64,000 nt of DNA from Pseudarthrobacter siccitolerans (GTDB lineage Bacteria; Actinomycetota; Actinomycetes; Actinomycetales; Micrococcaceae): positions 248,001 to 312,000 of the forward strand of contig NZ_CAQI01000059.1 in assembly GCF_001046895.1 (NCBI RefSeq). The letters run 5' to 3'. A program made the position numbers and the translations under genes. The notes under the pieces are model-generated. The model made no database searches and was not told where the DNA came from. It saw nothing but the letters and a program-made list of their open reading frames with translations. Below, in pieces: positions 42,590 through 51,585 of this stretch. Each line of letters opens with the position of its first letter. Within the stretch, counting starts at the first letter, position 1.

Positions 42590-43834
42590 TCAGGCTCCGG
42601 GGCGGCCCGGCCACTCCTTGCCGGCCCACGGATCGTAGTCGGCAATCAGTTCCTCCTGCGGCGGCCGCTCCGCCTCGGGGATGTGCTGCAGGTTTACCCG
42701 GACCCGGTACCACAGCGAGCTCGAGCCCCGCATTCCGTCAACCAGTACGTCGGCCGGATGCAGGGCCGGGACGAGGTCCGCGTGCCGTGACTTCCACTCG
42801 TCCAGCGCTGCCAGCGCTTCGGACTTGGTTTTGGTGCGGGCAACTTCGATCAGGGGCATCACCGACTGCCGGCGTCCGGAGCCGTCGCCGCTGCGGGGTG
42901 CCTTTTCGGCCGGGCCGAGTTCGGCCGCCAGGGCCAGGAGCCCGTCCAGTGAGCCTGCCGCGCCGTTTATTCCGGCGTGGGGGTCGCCCACTTCCGCGAA
43001 ACGCTCCGGCACTGTTCGCACGGTGAACTGCTCCGGCCGGGCCGAGCGCACTTCATCCCACGCCAGCGGCGTTGAGACGCGGGCATCGGGCAGCGGGCGG
43101 ACTGAGTAGGCGGACGCCACCGTGCGGTCCTTGGCGTTTTGGTTGAAGTCAACGAATACGCTCTCGCCGCGCTCCTCCTTCCACCACCGCGCCGTGGCGA
43201 GGCCGGGAGCGCGGTTCTCCACCTCGCGCGCCAGCGTTTCGGCGGCGAGCCGCACGTCGCGGTAGGACCACCGGGGCTCGATGCGCACCAGGATGTGCAG
43301 TCCCCGGGATCCGCTGGTCTTCGGCCACCCTGCCAGCCCGACGTCGTCGAGCACGTCCTGCGCCACGTAGGCGACGTCAACGATCTGCGACCAGTCCACC
43401 CCCGGCATGGGATCCAGGTCCACGCGCAGTTCGTCCGGGTGCTCGAGGTCCTCGGCGCGGACGGGATGCGGGTTGAGGTCCAGGCAGCCGAGGTTTACCA
43501 CCCACGCCAGTCCTGCCGCATCGCGGATCACTGCTTCTTCCGCCGAAGTTCCCGATGCATAGTGCAGCGTTGCGGTGTCGATGAAGTCCGGGTGGTTCTC
43601 CGGCACGCGCTTTTGGAAGAACGGCTCGGCGTCGATGCCCTTGGGAAACCGCTTGAGCACCATGGGCCGGCCGCCGGCACCGCGCAGGGCTCCTTCGGCC
43701 ACGGACAGGTAGTAGTTCACCAGGTCCAGCTTGGTCAGCCCGGGCCCAGGGAAGACCACCTTGTCGGGGCTCGAGACGCGAACCTCGGCACCGGCGATGT
43801 CCAGGATCTCGGCCGGGGTCTTCGAGGGGCTCAT
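42590..43834 (-). CDS. Stand-alone LigD-type DNA polymerase/primase (NHEJ polymerase domain)
   Basis: 414-residue archaeo-eukaryotic primase-fold polymerase of the LigD PolDom type: FPGPGLTKLDLVNYY and ATLHYASGT near the front, the divalent-metal motif ELRVDLDP, SGSRGLHILVRI and SVFVDFNQNAKDRTVASAYSVRP with the third acid. There is no ligase or phosphoesterase domain and no Ku gene nearby, so it would act with partners encoded elsewhere in end-joining or repair synthesis. About 100 extra C-terminal residues follow the core. A minus-strand TACCGT (43841-43846) ends 6 nt before the ATG, with no ribosome site. Confidence 0.87.
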   Translation of the reverse strand: MSPSKTPAEILDIAGAEVRVSSPDKVVFPGPGLTKLDLVNYYLSVAEGALRGAGGRPMVLKRFPKGIDAEPFFQKRVPENHPDFIDTATLHYASGTSAEEAVIRDAAGLAWVVNLGCLDLNPHPVRAEDLEHPDELRVDLDPMPGVDWSQIVDVAYVAQDVLDDVGLAGWPKTSGSRGLHILVRIEPRWSYRDVRLAAETLAREVENRAPGLATARWWKEERGESVFVDFNQNAKDRTVASAYSVRPLPDARVSTPLAWDEVRSARPEQFTVRTVPERFAEVGDPHAGINGAAGSLDGLLALAAELGPAEKAPRSGDGSGRRQSVMPLIEVARTKTKSEALAALDEWKSRHADLVPALHPADVLVDGMRGSSSLWYRVRVNLQHIPEAERPPQEELIADYDPWAGKEWPGRPGA

Positions 43835-43893
43835 GGCGTCACGGTAGCAACGATCCGGTGCGGCAGCCAGAGGGCAGGCATGCCGGTTTAAGC

Positions 43894-43929
43894 ACAAAAG
43901 TGCCCGGCGCGAATAGTCGCACCGGGCAC
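43894..43929 (-). terminator. Intrinsic terminator of the flavin reductase gene
   Basis: On the minus strand an 8-bp stem GTGCCCGG / CCGGGCAC (43922-43929 and 43900-43907), extended by an inner GCGA/TCGC pair around a CTAT loop, is followed at once by TTTTGT. It lies 13 nt after the stop codon. This is the clearest intrinsic terminator in the window. Confidence 0.85.
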
Positions 43930-43942
43930 TCGGGCAGGCTGC

Positions 43943-44500
43943 CTACGCGGCAGGCTGGACGGCGGCAAGGGCGTCGAACACACCCTTGATCTGCTCCACC
44001 ACTTCTGCGTCATCCTTCGGGTGCAGCTCGGCGAAGCGCACCATGGAACCGGGGACGGCGAGCTTGACGTTTTCCAGGACCTGGGCGCCGGCGATGCCTG
44101 CTGCCTTGCGGGCCTCGTCCTGGGCCCACACTCCGCCGTACTGGCCAAAAGCGGTGCCGACGACGGCGGTGGGCTTGCCCGCGAGGGCGCCGGCGCCGAA
44201 GGGGCGGGACAGCCAGTCGATGGCGTTCTTCAGCGCTGCGGGAACGGTGCCGTTGTGCTCGGGGGTCACCAGCAGGACAGTGTCAGCCTCGCTGGCCGCG
44301 GCGCGCAGGGCGGCAGCGGCCGCGGGAACCTGGCCTTCAACGTCGATGTCCTCGTTGTAGAAGGGGATGTTGCCCAGGCTTTCGTGGATAACAACTTCCA
44401 CCTGTTCCGGAGCGTTCAGCTGGATTGCTTCGGCCAGCTTCTGGTTGGTGGACTCGGCGCGCAGGCTGCCGACGAGGGTCAGTACGGTGCTCTTGGTCAT
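43943..44500 (-). CDS. NADPH-dependent FMN reductase family protein
   Basis: 185-residue flavodoxin-like reductase: phosphate-binding loop GSLRAESTNQKL near residue 12, LLVTPEHNGTVPAALKNAIDWLSRP in parts around 80-105, and GTAFGQYGGVWAQ. Likely reduces FMN or quinone-like acceptors with NAD(P)H. ATG 44500 is fixed by AGGAG 5-6 nt upstream; the open frame to 44578 is not used. It is divergent from a TetR gene, with a palindromic operator in the 128-bp gap, and followed by a strong terminator. Confidence 0.87.
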   Translation of the reverse strand: MTKSTVLTLVGSLRAESTNQKLAEAIQLNAPEQVEVVIHESLGNIPFYNEDIDVEGQVPAAAAALRAAASEADTVLLVTPEHNGTVPAALKNAIDWLSRPFGAGALAGKPTAVVGTAFGQYGGVWAQDEARKAAGIAGAQVLENVKLAVPGSMVRFAELHPKDDAEVVEQIKGVFDALAAVQPAA

Positions 44501-44579
44501 GTGGACTCCTGGGGTAGGGGCGGCGGGAGGGGAGCCGCCGGCCGGGGAACACGGAGGCTTGTTGGTGCCTTCATCCATC

Positions 44580-44621
44580 TAAACGGACTGCGGTCCGTTT
44601 AATATTCCCCGGGTCTAGAAT
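44580..44621. promoter_or_regulatory. TetR operator between flavin reductase and tetR genes, with tetR -10
   Basis: TAAACGGAC (44580-44588) and GTCCGTTTA (44593-44601) form a perfect 9-bp inverted repeat around TGCG, a typical TetR-family operator. TAGAAT (44616-44621) is the tetR -10, ending 7 nt before its GTG. The operator lies 80 bp upstream of the reductase ATG, so it can control both directions. Confidence 0.7.
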
Positions 44622-44628
44622 GTGAAGT

Positions 44629-45237
44629 GTGAGCTCCATCTCAATGCGGCCGCAGTCGCCGTCAAGGGACGCCGCCGAACGCAGCGATGCCGCCCGGAAC
44701 CGGGAACGGCTGCTCCAGGCGGCCCGGGAACTCATCGGCGAATGCGGTGCCGAGGGTCTGACCATGGACCGGCTCGCTGAGCAGGCCGGGGTGGGCAAGG
44801 GGACCGTCTTCCGCCGCTTCGGCAGCCGCGCCGGCCTGATGCTGACGCTGCTGAGCGAATCCGAAGCAGCCTTCCAGGAGCGCTTTATGTTCGGGCCGCC
44901 GCCGCTGGGCCCTGGTGCGCCAGGCCTGGACCGCCTCATCGCTTTCGGCGAGGAACGCATCGCCTACCTCATCGAGTTCGGGGAGTTGGCGCTCGCAGCG
45001 GAGAACACCCGGCACGGGCGTTCGGAGCCCCCGGCCGCGGCCTTATGGCACCGCCACCTCGAAGTGTTGCTGCGCGAGGAGGGCTTCGAAGCGGACCCTT
45101 GGCTGATGGCCCGATCGCTGGCCGCCACCCTTGCCCCGGACCGGCTCTTGAACCTCCTCCAGGTGCAGGGCGTGAGCCAGGAGCGACTGGCTGCATCCTG
45201 GCGGGATCTTGTCACAAGGGTTGTCAGCGGCGCGTAG
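44629..45237 (+). CDS. TetR-family regulator
   Basis: 202-residue TetR protein: HTH at about 20-66 (LLQAARELIGECGAEGLTMDRLAEQAGVGKGTVFRRFGSRAGL in parts) and a helical C-terminal effector domain. Divergent from the flavin reductase, and a perfect operator lies between them, so autoregulated repression of the reductase, possibly in response to quinones or electrophiles, is likely (inference). GTG 44629 has no ribosome site, and TAGAAT ends 7 nt upstream. A hairpin with T-tract follows 65 nt after the stop. Confidence 0.88.
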   Translation: MSSISMRPQSPSRDAAERSDAARNRERLLQAARELIGECGAEGLTMDRLAEQAGVGKGTVFRRFGSRAGLMLTLLSESEAAFQERFMFGPPPLGPGAPGLDRLIAFGEERIAYLIEFGELALAAENTRHGRSEPPAAALWHRHLEVLLREEGFEADPWLMARSLAATLAPDRLLNLLQVQGVSQERLAASWRDLVTRVVSGA

Positions 45238-45302
45238 ATTACGCCCGTGGGCACCGACTCGTCCAGTCACATCAACTTCACAAAGTTATTCATAACAATC
45301 TG

Positions 45303-45341
45303 ATACGGGCAGGCATGTTTGCCTGCACCCGCCCGTATTTT
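45303..45341 (+). terminator. Terminator after the tetR gene
   Basis: ATACGGGC (45303-45310) pairs with GCCCGTAT (45331-45338), enclosing a second stem AGGCA/TGCCT (45311-45315 and 45320-45324), and TTTTG follows. The T-tract and position make it a good intrinsic terminator for the plus-strand tetR gene. Confidence 0.7.
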
Positions 45342-45410
45342 GCGGGGCCGGTTGTGATAGTTTCCTCTTCGAATGTGACCCGCAACATAGTCCACAGGAC
45401 TGGCGTACAG

Positions 45411-45490
45411 CCGGCGGGTTGCCGGCTACCCGCCGGCGAAGGACCCTGTGTCGCGGCACAACCCCCGCCGACACGGGGACAACGGAAGGA
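45411..45490 (+). ncRNA. Structured leader upstream of the peptide ABC transporter operon
   Basis: Two consecutive hairpins: CCGGCGGGT (45411-45419) / ACCCGCCGG (45428-45436), exact, and CCCTGTGTCG (45444-45453) / CGACACGGGG (45469-45478), 10 bp with one G-U pair. They are followed by a strong GGAAGGA at 45484-45490. If transcribed, this would be a folded 5' leader able to control translation of what follows. The rest of the 352-bp gap (45238-45589) holds the tetR terminator and a short ORF; I recognise no named riboswitch. Confidence 0.45.
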
Positions 45491-45498
45491 TCCAGCAC

Positions 45499-45585
45499 GT
45501 GATTGTTGATTTGCCCGATACCGTGATCCACCTGCGGACTCCCTGGTGCCCCGACGTCCGGCTGGCGGCGGCGAAACAGAACTAG
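45499..45585 (+). CDS. Possible 28-codon upstream ORF/leader peptide
   Basis: GTG at 45499, spaced 8 nt from a strong GGAAGGA, opens a 28-residue frame (beginning MIVDLPDTV, containing TPWCPDV, ending AAAKQN) that stops at TAG 45583-45585, 4 nt before the permease ATG. The permease itself has no ribosome site, so ribosomes ending the short ORF could feed its translation. It is too short for a domain call, and coding may be accidental. Confidence 0.35.
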   Translation: MIVDLPDTVIHLRTPWCPDVRLAAAKQN

Positions 45586-45589
45586 TCCC

Positions 45590-46573
45590 ATGCTCAGGTA
45601 CCTCGCGAAGCGCGGCATCACATACGTCTTTATGATCTTCCTGACCACCTCGGCGGGATACTTCCTGGCGGTCAGTTCCCTGAAACCTGCCTTGCTGGAA
45701 CAGGAACGCATTCCCCGCCCCACGCCAGAGCAGGTCGCGAACTCCATGCGCCTCAAAGGCCTGGACCCGGACCTCAACCCGTGGGAGCGATACGTGGAAT
45801 GGCTGACGGCCATCGTCACCCGCTGGGACTGGGGCCGCAGCCCCAACGGGGCCTACATCAACGCCGAGTTTGGCGACCGTGTCTGGATCTCCACCCGGCT
45901 TTTCCTGGCCTCCATCATCCTCACGCTCGTGATCGGCGTGGCTTTGGGGGTCTACTCGGCAGCGCGGCAGTACAAGTTCCAGGACCGTGCCATCACGTCC
46001 TACAGCTACCTCGCCTACATCGTGCCCGCGCCCATTGCCTACTTCCTGGTGCAGCTGGGTGCCATCAACATCAATGAAACCGTGGGGGAGCGCATCTTCT
46101 TCGTCACCGGTATCTCCACGCCGGGAACGGCGCCGGGGTGGCCGCAGTTCGTGGACATGCTGGCGCACTACGCCGTCCCCACCATAGCCATCACCCTGGT
46201 GGGCTGGGGTTCCTACCAGATAGCCCAGCGCCAGTACCTCCTGGACAACGTGAACGCAGACTTTGTCCGGACGGCGCGGGCCAAGGGGCTCACCCGCAAC
46301 CAGGCCATCTCCCGGCATGCACTGCGGGTTTCGTTCATCCCCGTGGCCCAGAGCATCGCCTTCACCATCCCGGCAATCTTCGCCGGCGGGTTCTTCGCGG
46401 AAAAAATCTTCGCCTGGCCCGGAGTGGGCTCCTGGAGCATCGACGCCATTTCGCTCCAGGACGTCAACGCCGCCACGGCCACGCTCGCTTACGGCTCCGT
46501 CATCTTCGCCCTCGGCGCCATCCTGGCGGACTTCGCCACCACCCTTGTTGACCCGAGAGTGCGGGTGCAGTAG
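45590..46573 (+). CDS. Peptide ABC transporter permease 1 (DppB/OppB type)
   Basis: 327-residue membrane protein with about six helices and the cytoplasmic EAA loop NADFVRTARAKGLTRNQAISR, as in dipeptide/oligopeptide permeases. A long extracytoplasmic segment (about 30-80) follows the first helix. It pairs with the second permease, whose ATG lies 2 nt after its stop. No ribosome site precedes the ATG. Confidence 0.9.
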   Translation: MLRYLAKRGITYVFMIFLTTSAGYFLAVSSLKPALLEQERIPRPTPEQVANSMRLKGLDPDLNPWERYVEWLTAIVTRWDWGRSPNGAYINAEFGDRVWISTRLFLASIILTLVIGVALGVYSAARQYKFQDRAITSYSYLAYIVPAPIAYFLVQLGAININETVGERIFFVTGISTPGTAPGWPQFVDMLAHYAVPTIAITLVGWGSYQIAQRQYLLDNVNADFVRTARAKGLTRNQAISRHALRVSFIPVAQSIAFTIPAIFAGGFFAEKIFAWPGVGSWSIDAISLQDVNAATATLAYGSVIFALGAILADFATTLVDPRVRVQ

Positions 46574-46575
46574 CC

Positions 46576-47562
46576 ATGACCAACCTCAACGCCGTTGACC
46601 CGGCTGCCGTCGCCCAGGACGCGCACCTGGAAAATGCCGACGTCATTATCGGCAAGAACACCATCATCTTCCGCCGCTTCCTGCGCAACAAGACGGCCGT
46701 GGCCGGCCTTGCCATCTTCCTTGCCCTGACCATTTTTTCCTTCGTCGGCGGGTACTTCACCCAATGGGACAAGGAAACCATCGACCCCTTCAACATCGGC
46801 ATGCCCCCGTCTGCCGAGCACTACCTCGGCACGTCCCAGGCAGGCATCGACCTCTACGCGATGACGGTCGAAGGCACCAGGATCTCCATCCTGATCGGCC
46901 TGGTGGTGGGACTGGTGTCCGTCCTGATCGCCGCTGTCTACGGGTGCACCATGGCTTACTTCGGCGGCAAGGTGGACAAGGTGATGCTCTTCATCCTGGA
47001 GGCGCTCATCATGATGCCGGCGCTGCTGGTGGTGGCAGTAGCCACCAGCGGCGGCGGCGCCGGACTGAAGCGCGACCTGCCCTCCTGGCTGCTGCTGATC
47101 ATCGTGCTGCTGGTATTCAGCTGGATGGGTACGGCCCGCCTGATCCGGTCCTTGTCCATGTCCCTGATGCAGCGGGACTACGTCAAGGCCGCCCAGTACA
47201 TGGGCGTCCCGCCGCGCCGGATCGTGTGGCGCCACCTGGTCCCCAACATCGGCTCGCTGCTGGTCCTGGACGTCACCCGTGGGGTCACCGGCGCCATCCT
47301 GGCCGAGGTGGCCTTCTCCTTCATCGGCATCGGCATCAAGGTCCCGGATGTAAGCCTCGGCGTCCTCATCGGCGGGGCCACCTCGCAGGTGCAGACTTTC
47401 CCCTGGATGTTCTGGGTTCCGCTCGCTGTGATGTTCCTGCTCACCGGCTCACTGGCCATGATGAACGACGGACTCCGCGACGCCTTTGATCCCAGCTCCA
47501 GCTCCAGCGGCAGCGCCAAAAAGCGCAAGGCCCAAACCCGTGTGAAGAGGAGCGCCTCATGA
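46576..47562 (+). CDS. Peptide ABC transporter permease 2 (DppC/OppC type)
   Basis: 328-residue permease: cytoplasmic N-terminus (OppC_N region, RRFLRNKTAVAGLAIFL), six helices, EAA loop DYVKAAQYMGVPPRRIVWRHLVPN in two parts around residues 196-218, and a basic C-terminal tail (KKRKAQTRVKRS). It forms the channel with permease 1. Its stop overlaps the ATPase start (ATGA). Confidence 0.92.
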   Translation: MTNLNAVDPAAVAQDAHLENADVIIGKNTIIFRRFLRNKTAVAGLAIFLALTIFSFVGGYFTQWDKETIDPFNIGMPPSAEHYLGTSQAGIDLYAMTVEGTRISILIGLVVGLVSVLIAAVYGCTMAYFGGKVDKVMLFILEALIMMPALLVVAVATSGGGAGLKRDLPSWLLLIIVLLVFSWMGTARLIRSLSMSLMQRDYVKAAQYMGVPPRRIVWRHLVPNIGSLLVLDVTRGVTGAILAEVAFSFIGIGIKVPDVSLGVLIGGATSQVQTFPWMFWVPLAVMFLLTGSLAMMNDGLRDAFDPSSSSSGSAKKRKAQTRVKRSAS

Positions 47563-49796
47563 GCAGCGAAATCGCCGCCGGGCCCGCCGAAAAGCCCCAG
47601 TCAACGGTGGAACGGCTGCACGTTGCGGGGCTGCACGGTCCCACCGACGCCGTCCTGTCCGTCCGTGACCTCAATGTCAGCTTCAACACCGAAAACGGCG
47701 TGGTGCACGCCGTCCGGGGTGTCGATTTCGACCTCCTGCCCGGCAAAACCCTCGGCATTGTGGGGGAATCCGGTTCCGGCAAATCCGTCACCTCGCTGGC
47801 GGTCATGGGACTGTTGCCCACCACGGCCGAGGTCACCGGCTCAGTCCGGCTCCATGGCAAGGAGCTGCTGGGACTGAGCGACAAGGCGATGTGTGCCTAC
47901 CGCGGCAACGAACTTTCCATGGTGTTCCAGGACCCGCTGTCCTCCTTGACGCCGGTGTACACCGTGGGCACCCAGATCATCGAAGCGCTCACCATCCACC
48001 ATCCCGGCATGAGCAAGCAGGCCAAGGAAGCCCGCGCCGTCGAACTTTTGGCCATGGTGGGCATCCCCAGCCCCAAGGACAGGCTGAGAGCCTTCCCCCA
48101 CGAGTTCTCCGGCGGCATGCGCCAGCGCGTCATGATCGCCATCGCCATCGCGAACAATCCCCGGGTCCTGATCGCGGATGAGCCGACGACGGCCCTGGAC
48201 GTCACCATCCAGGCCCAGGTCCTGGAGGTGCTGCATACCGCCCAGGAGGAGACAGGCGCCGCCGTTGTGATGATCACGCACGATCTCGGCGTGGTGGCAG
48301 GCATGGCCGACGACATCATGGTGATGTACGCCGGCAAGCCGGTGGAAACCGGGGCGGTGGAGGATATCTACTACAACCCCCGGATGCCCTACACCATGGG
48401 CCTGCTCGGCGCCGTGCCGCGGGTGGATGTGGCAGAAAAGGCCTCGCTGGTCCCCATCGAAGGCATGCCGCCCAACCTGATCCACAAACCCACCGGCTGC
48501 TCATTCGCCCCCCGCTGCCCGCTTGCCTCCGAAGCCTGCCTGGACGGCGAGCCCGCGCTGGCGCCGGTGGACGGCAGCAGCATGCACCGTGCGGCCTGCA
48601 TCAAGTCCGGCTCACTCGGCGGCGATGTTGATGTCCATGATGTCTTTTCGGCCCCGCCGGTCCCCGTGTCCAAATTCGACTCCATCCCCCGCGGGGAGCG
48701 CACCACGGTCCTGCAGCTGAGGGACGTGCGGAAGCACTTCCCGCTGACCAGGGGCGCCCTGCTCAAGCGCAGGATCGGCACGGTCAAAGCCGTGGACGGG
48801 CTCAGCTTCGACATCCGCGAAGGGGAATGCTTCTCTATCGTGGGTGAGTCGGGCTCGGGCAAAACCACCACGCTGCTGGAAATCATGGAGTTCCACAAAG
48901 ACCAGGACGGCGAGGTGGTGATCGGCGGACTCAGCAACAAAAAGGCTGCCGATGCCCGGACCAAGAGTGCCATGCGGCGGGAACTCCAGATGGTGTTCCA
49001 GGATCCCACCGGCGCCCTGGACCCGCGGTTCACCGTCTACGAAGTCCTCGCCGAACCGCTCCAGAACGCCGGCATGGACCGGCAGGCCATCAAAAAACGC
49101 ATCATGGAACTGATGAAGCTGGTGGGCCTCCAGCCGGACCACGTCAACCGCTTTCCCAACCAGTTCTCCGGCGGACAGCGCCAGCGCATTGGCATAGCCC
49201 GGGCCCTGGCCGTGAACCCCAAACTGGTGGTCCTCGATGAGCCGGTGTCCGCCCTGGACGTCTCGGTCCAGGCCGGGGTGATCAACCTCCTGGACAAGCT
49301 GCGCGCCGAACTTGGGCTCAGCTACCTCCTGGTGGCGCATGACCTTTCAGTGGTCCGGCACATCTCCAACCGCGTTGCCGTGATGTACCTGGGCAAAATC
49401 GTGGAGATCGGCGAAGTGGACCGGGTGTTCGACAACCCCCGCCACCCCTATACCCGGGCCCTGCTGTCGGCCATCCCGGTCCCGGACCCGCGCGTGGAGC
49501 GGACCAGGGAGCGGATCATCCTCCAGGGCGACCTGCCCTCCCCGCTGGATGCCCCCAAGGGCTGCAACTTTGCCACCCGCTGCCCGGTCTTCGCAGCCCT
49601 TCCGGCGGCAAAGAGGGAAAAGTGCCTCACCCTGGAACCTCCGCTGGAACCAGTGGCGCCGTCCGCGGCGGCCCAGGTCCTCGCGGCCGGTCAGCTGCCC
49701 GTCCCGGATCAGCGCTTCGCCTGCTTCTTCCCGGACGGGGAACTGGACGAGGACATGCTGGTGGTCCACGACCCTGCAGGCCATCATGCACCGTAG
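47559..49796 (+). CDS. Peptide ABC transporter ATPase, fused DppD-DppF
   Basis: 745-residue protein with two ABC cassettes in one chain. First: GESGSGKS at about 69-76, FSGGMRQR, LIADEPTTALD. Second: GESGSGKT at about 429-436, FSGGQRQR, VVLDEPVSALD. Each ends with the oligopeptide-transporter C-terminal Cys motif (CSFAPRCP and CNFATRCP), which in relatives can bind an Fe-S cluster or zinc. The fusion replaces the separate D and F subunits. Confidence 0.94.
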   Translation: MSSEIAAGPAEKPQSTVERLHVAGLHGPTDAVLSVRDLNVSFNTENGVVHAVRGVDFDLLPGKTLGIVGESGSGKSVTSLAVMGLLPTTAEVTGSVRLHGKELLGLSDKAMCAYRGNELSMVFQDPLSSLTPVYTVGTQIIEALTIHHPGMSKQAKEARAVELLAMVGIPSPKDRLRAFPHEFSGGMRQRVMIAIAIANNPRVLIADEPTTALDVTIQAQVLEVLHTAQEETGAAVVMITHDLGVVAGMADDIMVMYAGKPVETGAVEDIYYNPRMPYTMGLLGAVPRVDVAEKASLVPIEGMPPNLIHKPTGCSFAPRCPLASEACLDGEPALAPVDGSSMHRAACIKSGSLGGDVDVHDVFSAPPVPVSKFDSIPRGERTTVLQLRDVRKHFPLTRGALLKRRIGTVKAVDGLSFDIREGECFSIVGESGSGKTTTLLEIMEFHKDQDGEVVIGGLSNKKAADARTKSAMRRELQMVFQDPTGALDPRFTVYEVLAEPLQNAGMDRQAIKKRIMELMKLVGLQPDHVNRFPNQFSGGQRQRIGIARALAVNPKLVVLDEPVSALDVSVQAGVINLLDKLRAELGLSYLLVAHDLSVVRHISNRVAVMYLGKIVEIGEVDRVFDNPRHPYTRALLSAIPVPDPRVERTRERIILQGDLPSPLDAPKGCNFATRCPVFAALPAAKREKCLTLEPPLEPVAPSAAAQVLAAGQLPVPDQRFACFFPDGELDEDMLVVHDPAGHHAP

Positions 49797-49857
49797 ATTT
49801 GTTCCATCCATCACCATCGTCACCAGCATCACCACCTGCAACAACGAAGGGAACACC

Positions 49858-51573
49858 ATGAGGAATCTGACCAGGATCGGCGGAGCGGCGGCTATTGCTG
49901 CGGCTCTGACCCTGACTGCCTGCGGCGGTGGCGGCGCCACCGGGCCGGAAACGGCCAAAGGCCAGGAGGCAGGAAGCGACCTGTCCAAGCTCATCAGCAT
50001 CAACGAGAAGCCGGCAGCCGATCTTGAACAGGGCGGGAAGGTCACTCTTCCGCTGGGCAGCATCGGCCCGGATTTCAACGGTTTCTCCAACAACGGCAAC
50101 AGCTCTGACAACTCCGCGCTCATGGCCCCGATCAACCCGGTAGCGGTCAGCGGTGGCGGAATCGGCGGCTGCTGGAAGGTGGACTTCGAGGGCAAGGCCA
50201 CACCCAACAAGGATTTCTGCGAATCCGTGGAGAGCGAGGTGAAGGACGGCAAACAGATCGTCACCATCAAGGTCAATGACAAAGCCACCTACAACGACGG
50301 CACTCCCATCGACATCAAGGCGTTCCAGAACACCTGGAACATCCTGAAGAGCCCGGATGCCGGCTACGACATCGTCACCTCGGGCTCCTACGCCTTCGTA
50401 GAGTCGGTGGAGGCAGGCAGCAGCGACAAGGAAGTCATCACCACGCTGAGCCAGCCCACGTACCCGCTGGAAGACCTCTACTTCGGCCTCATCCACCCCG
50501 CCGTCAACACCCCGGAAATCTTCAACGAGGGATTCGTTGGCGAAATGCATCCCGAATGGATGGCGGGACCGTTCAAGGTGGACCAGTATGACGCGGCCGG
50601 CAAGACCGTGAGCATGGTGCCGAACGAGAAGTGGTGGGGCACCAAGCCGGTCCTGGCGAACGTGGTGTTCCGCCAGCTCGAAACCAGCGCCCAGATCGCC
50701 GCGTTCAAGAACGGCGAAATCGATGCAATGTCCGCCAACACCATCGCCCTCTACAAGCAGCTCGAGGGCACCAAGGACTCCGAGGTCCGCCGCGGCCAGC
50801 GGCTCTTCGCCGGCGGCATGAACATCAACGCCCAGAAGATCACCGACGTGGCAGTCCGCAAGGCCATCTTCGCGGCCGTGGACCGCGAAGCCCTCCGCAA
50901 GGTCCGCTTCAACGGGCTGAACTGGGAGGAGCCCAGCTCCGGCTCCATGATGCTCCTGCCGTTCTCCGAGTACTACCAGGACAACTACCCGGTCAAGGAA
51001 ACCGGCCCCGACGCCGCCAAGAAGGTCCTCACCGACGCCGGATACACCGCGAACGCGAACGGCATTATGGAAAAGGACGGCAAGCCCGCCGCCTTCAAGA
51101 TCAGCAACTTCGGAGATGATCCCACCACCCTGGCGTTCACCCAGACCCTGCAGAAGCAGCTGCAGGCCGGCGGCATGGATGTTGGCATCGACCAGCGTGC
51201 CTCCGCCGACTTCGGGAAGGTCATCGGCGGCCGCGACTTCGACATGAGCGTCTCCGGCTACACCGTTGGCGCCGACGCGACGTCCGCCGTCAAGCAGTAC
51301 TACGACTCCAAGACCAACGAAAACGGCCTGGGTGACGCCGAGCTGGACAAGAGGATCGCAGACCTGGTCTCCATCGAGGACAACGCCGAGCGCAACAAGG
51401 CAGCCATGGAAGTGGAGAAGGAACACATGGCGAAGTACTTCTCCATGGGCGTGGTTATGAACGGCCCGCAGATCTCCTTCGTCCGCACCGGCCTGGCCAA
51501 CTACGGTCCGTCCCTGTTCCAGAGCCTGTCCCAGGTTCCGGACTGGACCACCCTCGGCTGGGAAAAGAAGTAA
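49858..51573 (+). CDS. Peptide ABC transporter substrate-binding lipoprotein (family 5)
   Basis: 571-residue exported lipoprotein: signal peptide with lipobox LTAC (Cys22), then a large family 5 solute-binding fold (YNDGTPIDIKAFQNTW, VSMVPNEKWWG, FAAVDREALRK). Binds di- or oligopeptides or similar solutes outside the membrane for the upstream transporter. ATG 49858 is set by the signal peptide and AAGG at 49847-49850; the 61-nt spacer separates it from the ATPase gene. Two cysteines (GGCWK, KDFCES) near 103 and 120 may pair. Confidence 0.92.
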   Translation: MRNLTRIGGAAAIAAALTLTACGGGGATGPETAKGQEAGSDLSKLISINEKPAADLEQGGKVTLPLGSIGPDFNGFSNNGNSSDNSALMAPINPVAVSGGGIGGCWKVDFEGKATPNKDFCESVESEVKDGKQIVTIKVNDKATYNDGTPIDIKAFQNTWNILKSPDAGYDIVTSGSYAFVESVEAGSSDKEVITTLSQPTYPLEDLYFGLIHPAVNTPEIFNEGFVGEMHPEWMAGPFKVDQYDAAGKTVSMVPNEKWWGTKPVLANVVFRQLETSAQIAAFKNGEIDAMSANTIALYKQLEGTKDSEVRRGQRLFAGGMNINAQKITDVAVRKAIFAAVDREALRKVRFNGLNWEEPSSGSMMLLPFSEYYQDNYPVKETGPDAAKKVLTDAGYTANANGIMEKDGKPAAFKISNFGDDPTTLAFTQTLQKQLQAGGMDVGIDQRASADFGKVIGGRDFDMSVSGYTVGADATSAVKQYYDSKTNENGLGDAELDKRIADLVSIEDNAERNKAAMEVEKEHMAKYFSMGVVMNGPQISFVRTGLANYGPSLFQSLSQVPDWTTLGWEKK

Positions 51574-51585
51574 CCCGCCCCCGGG

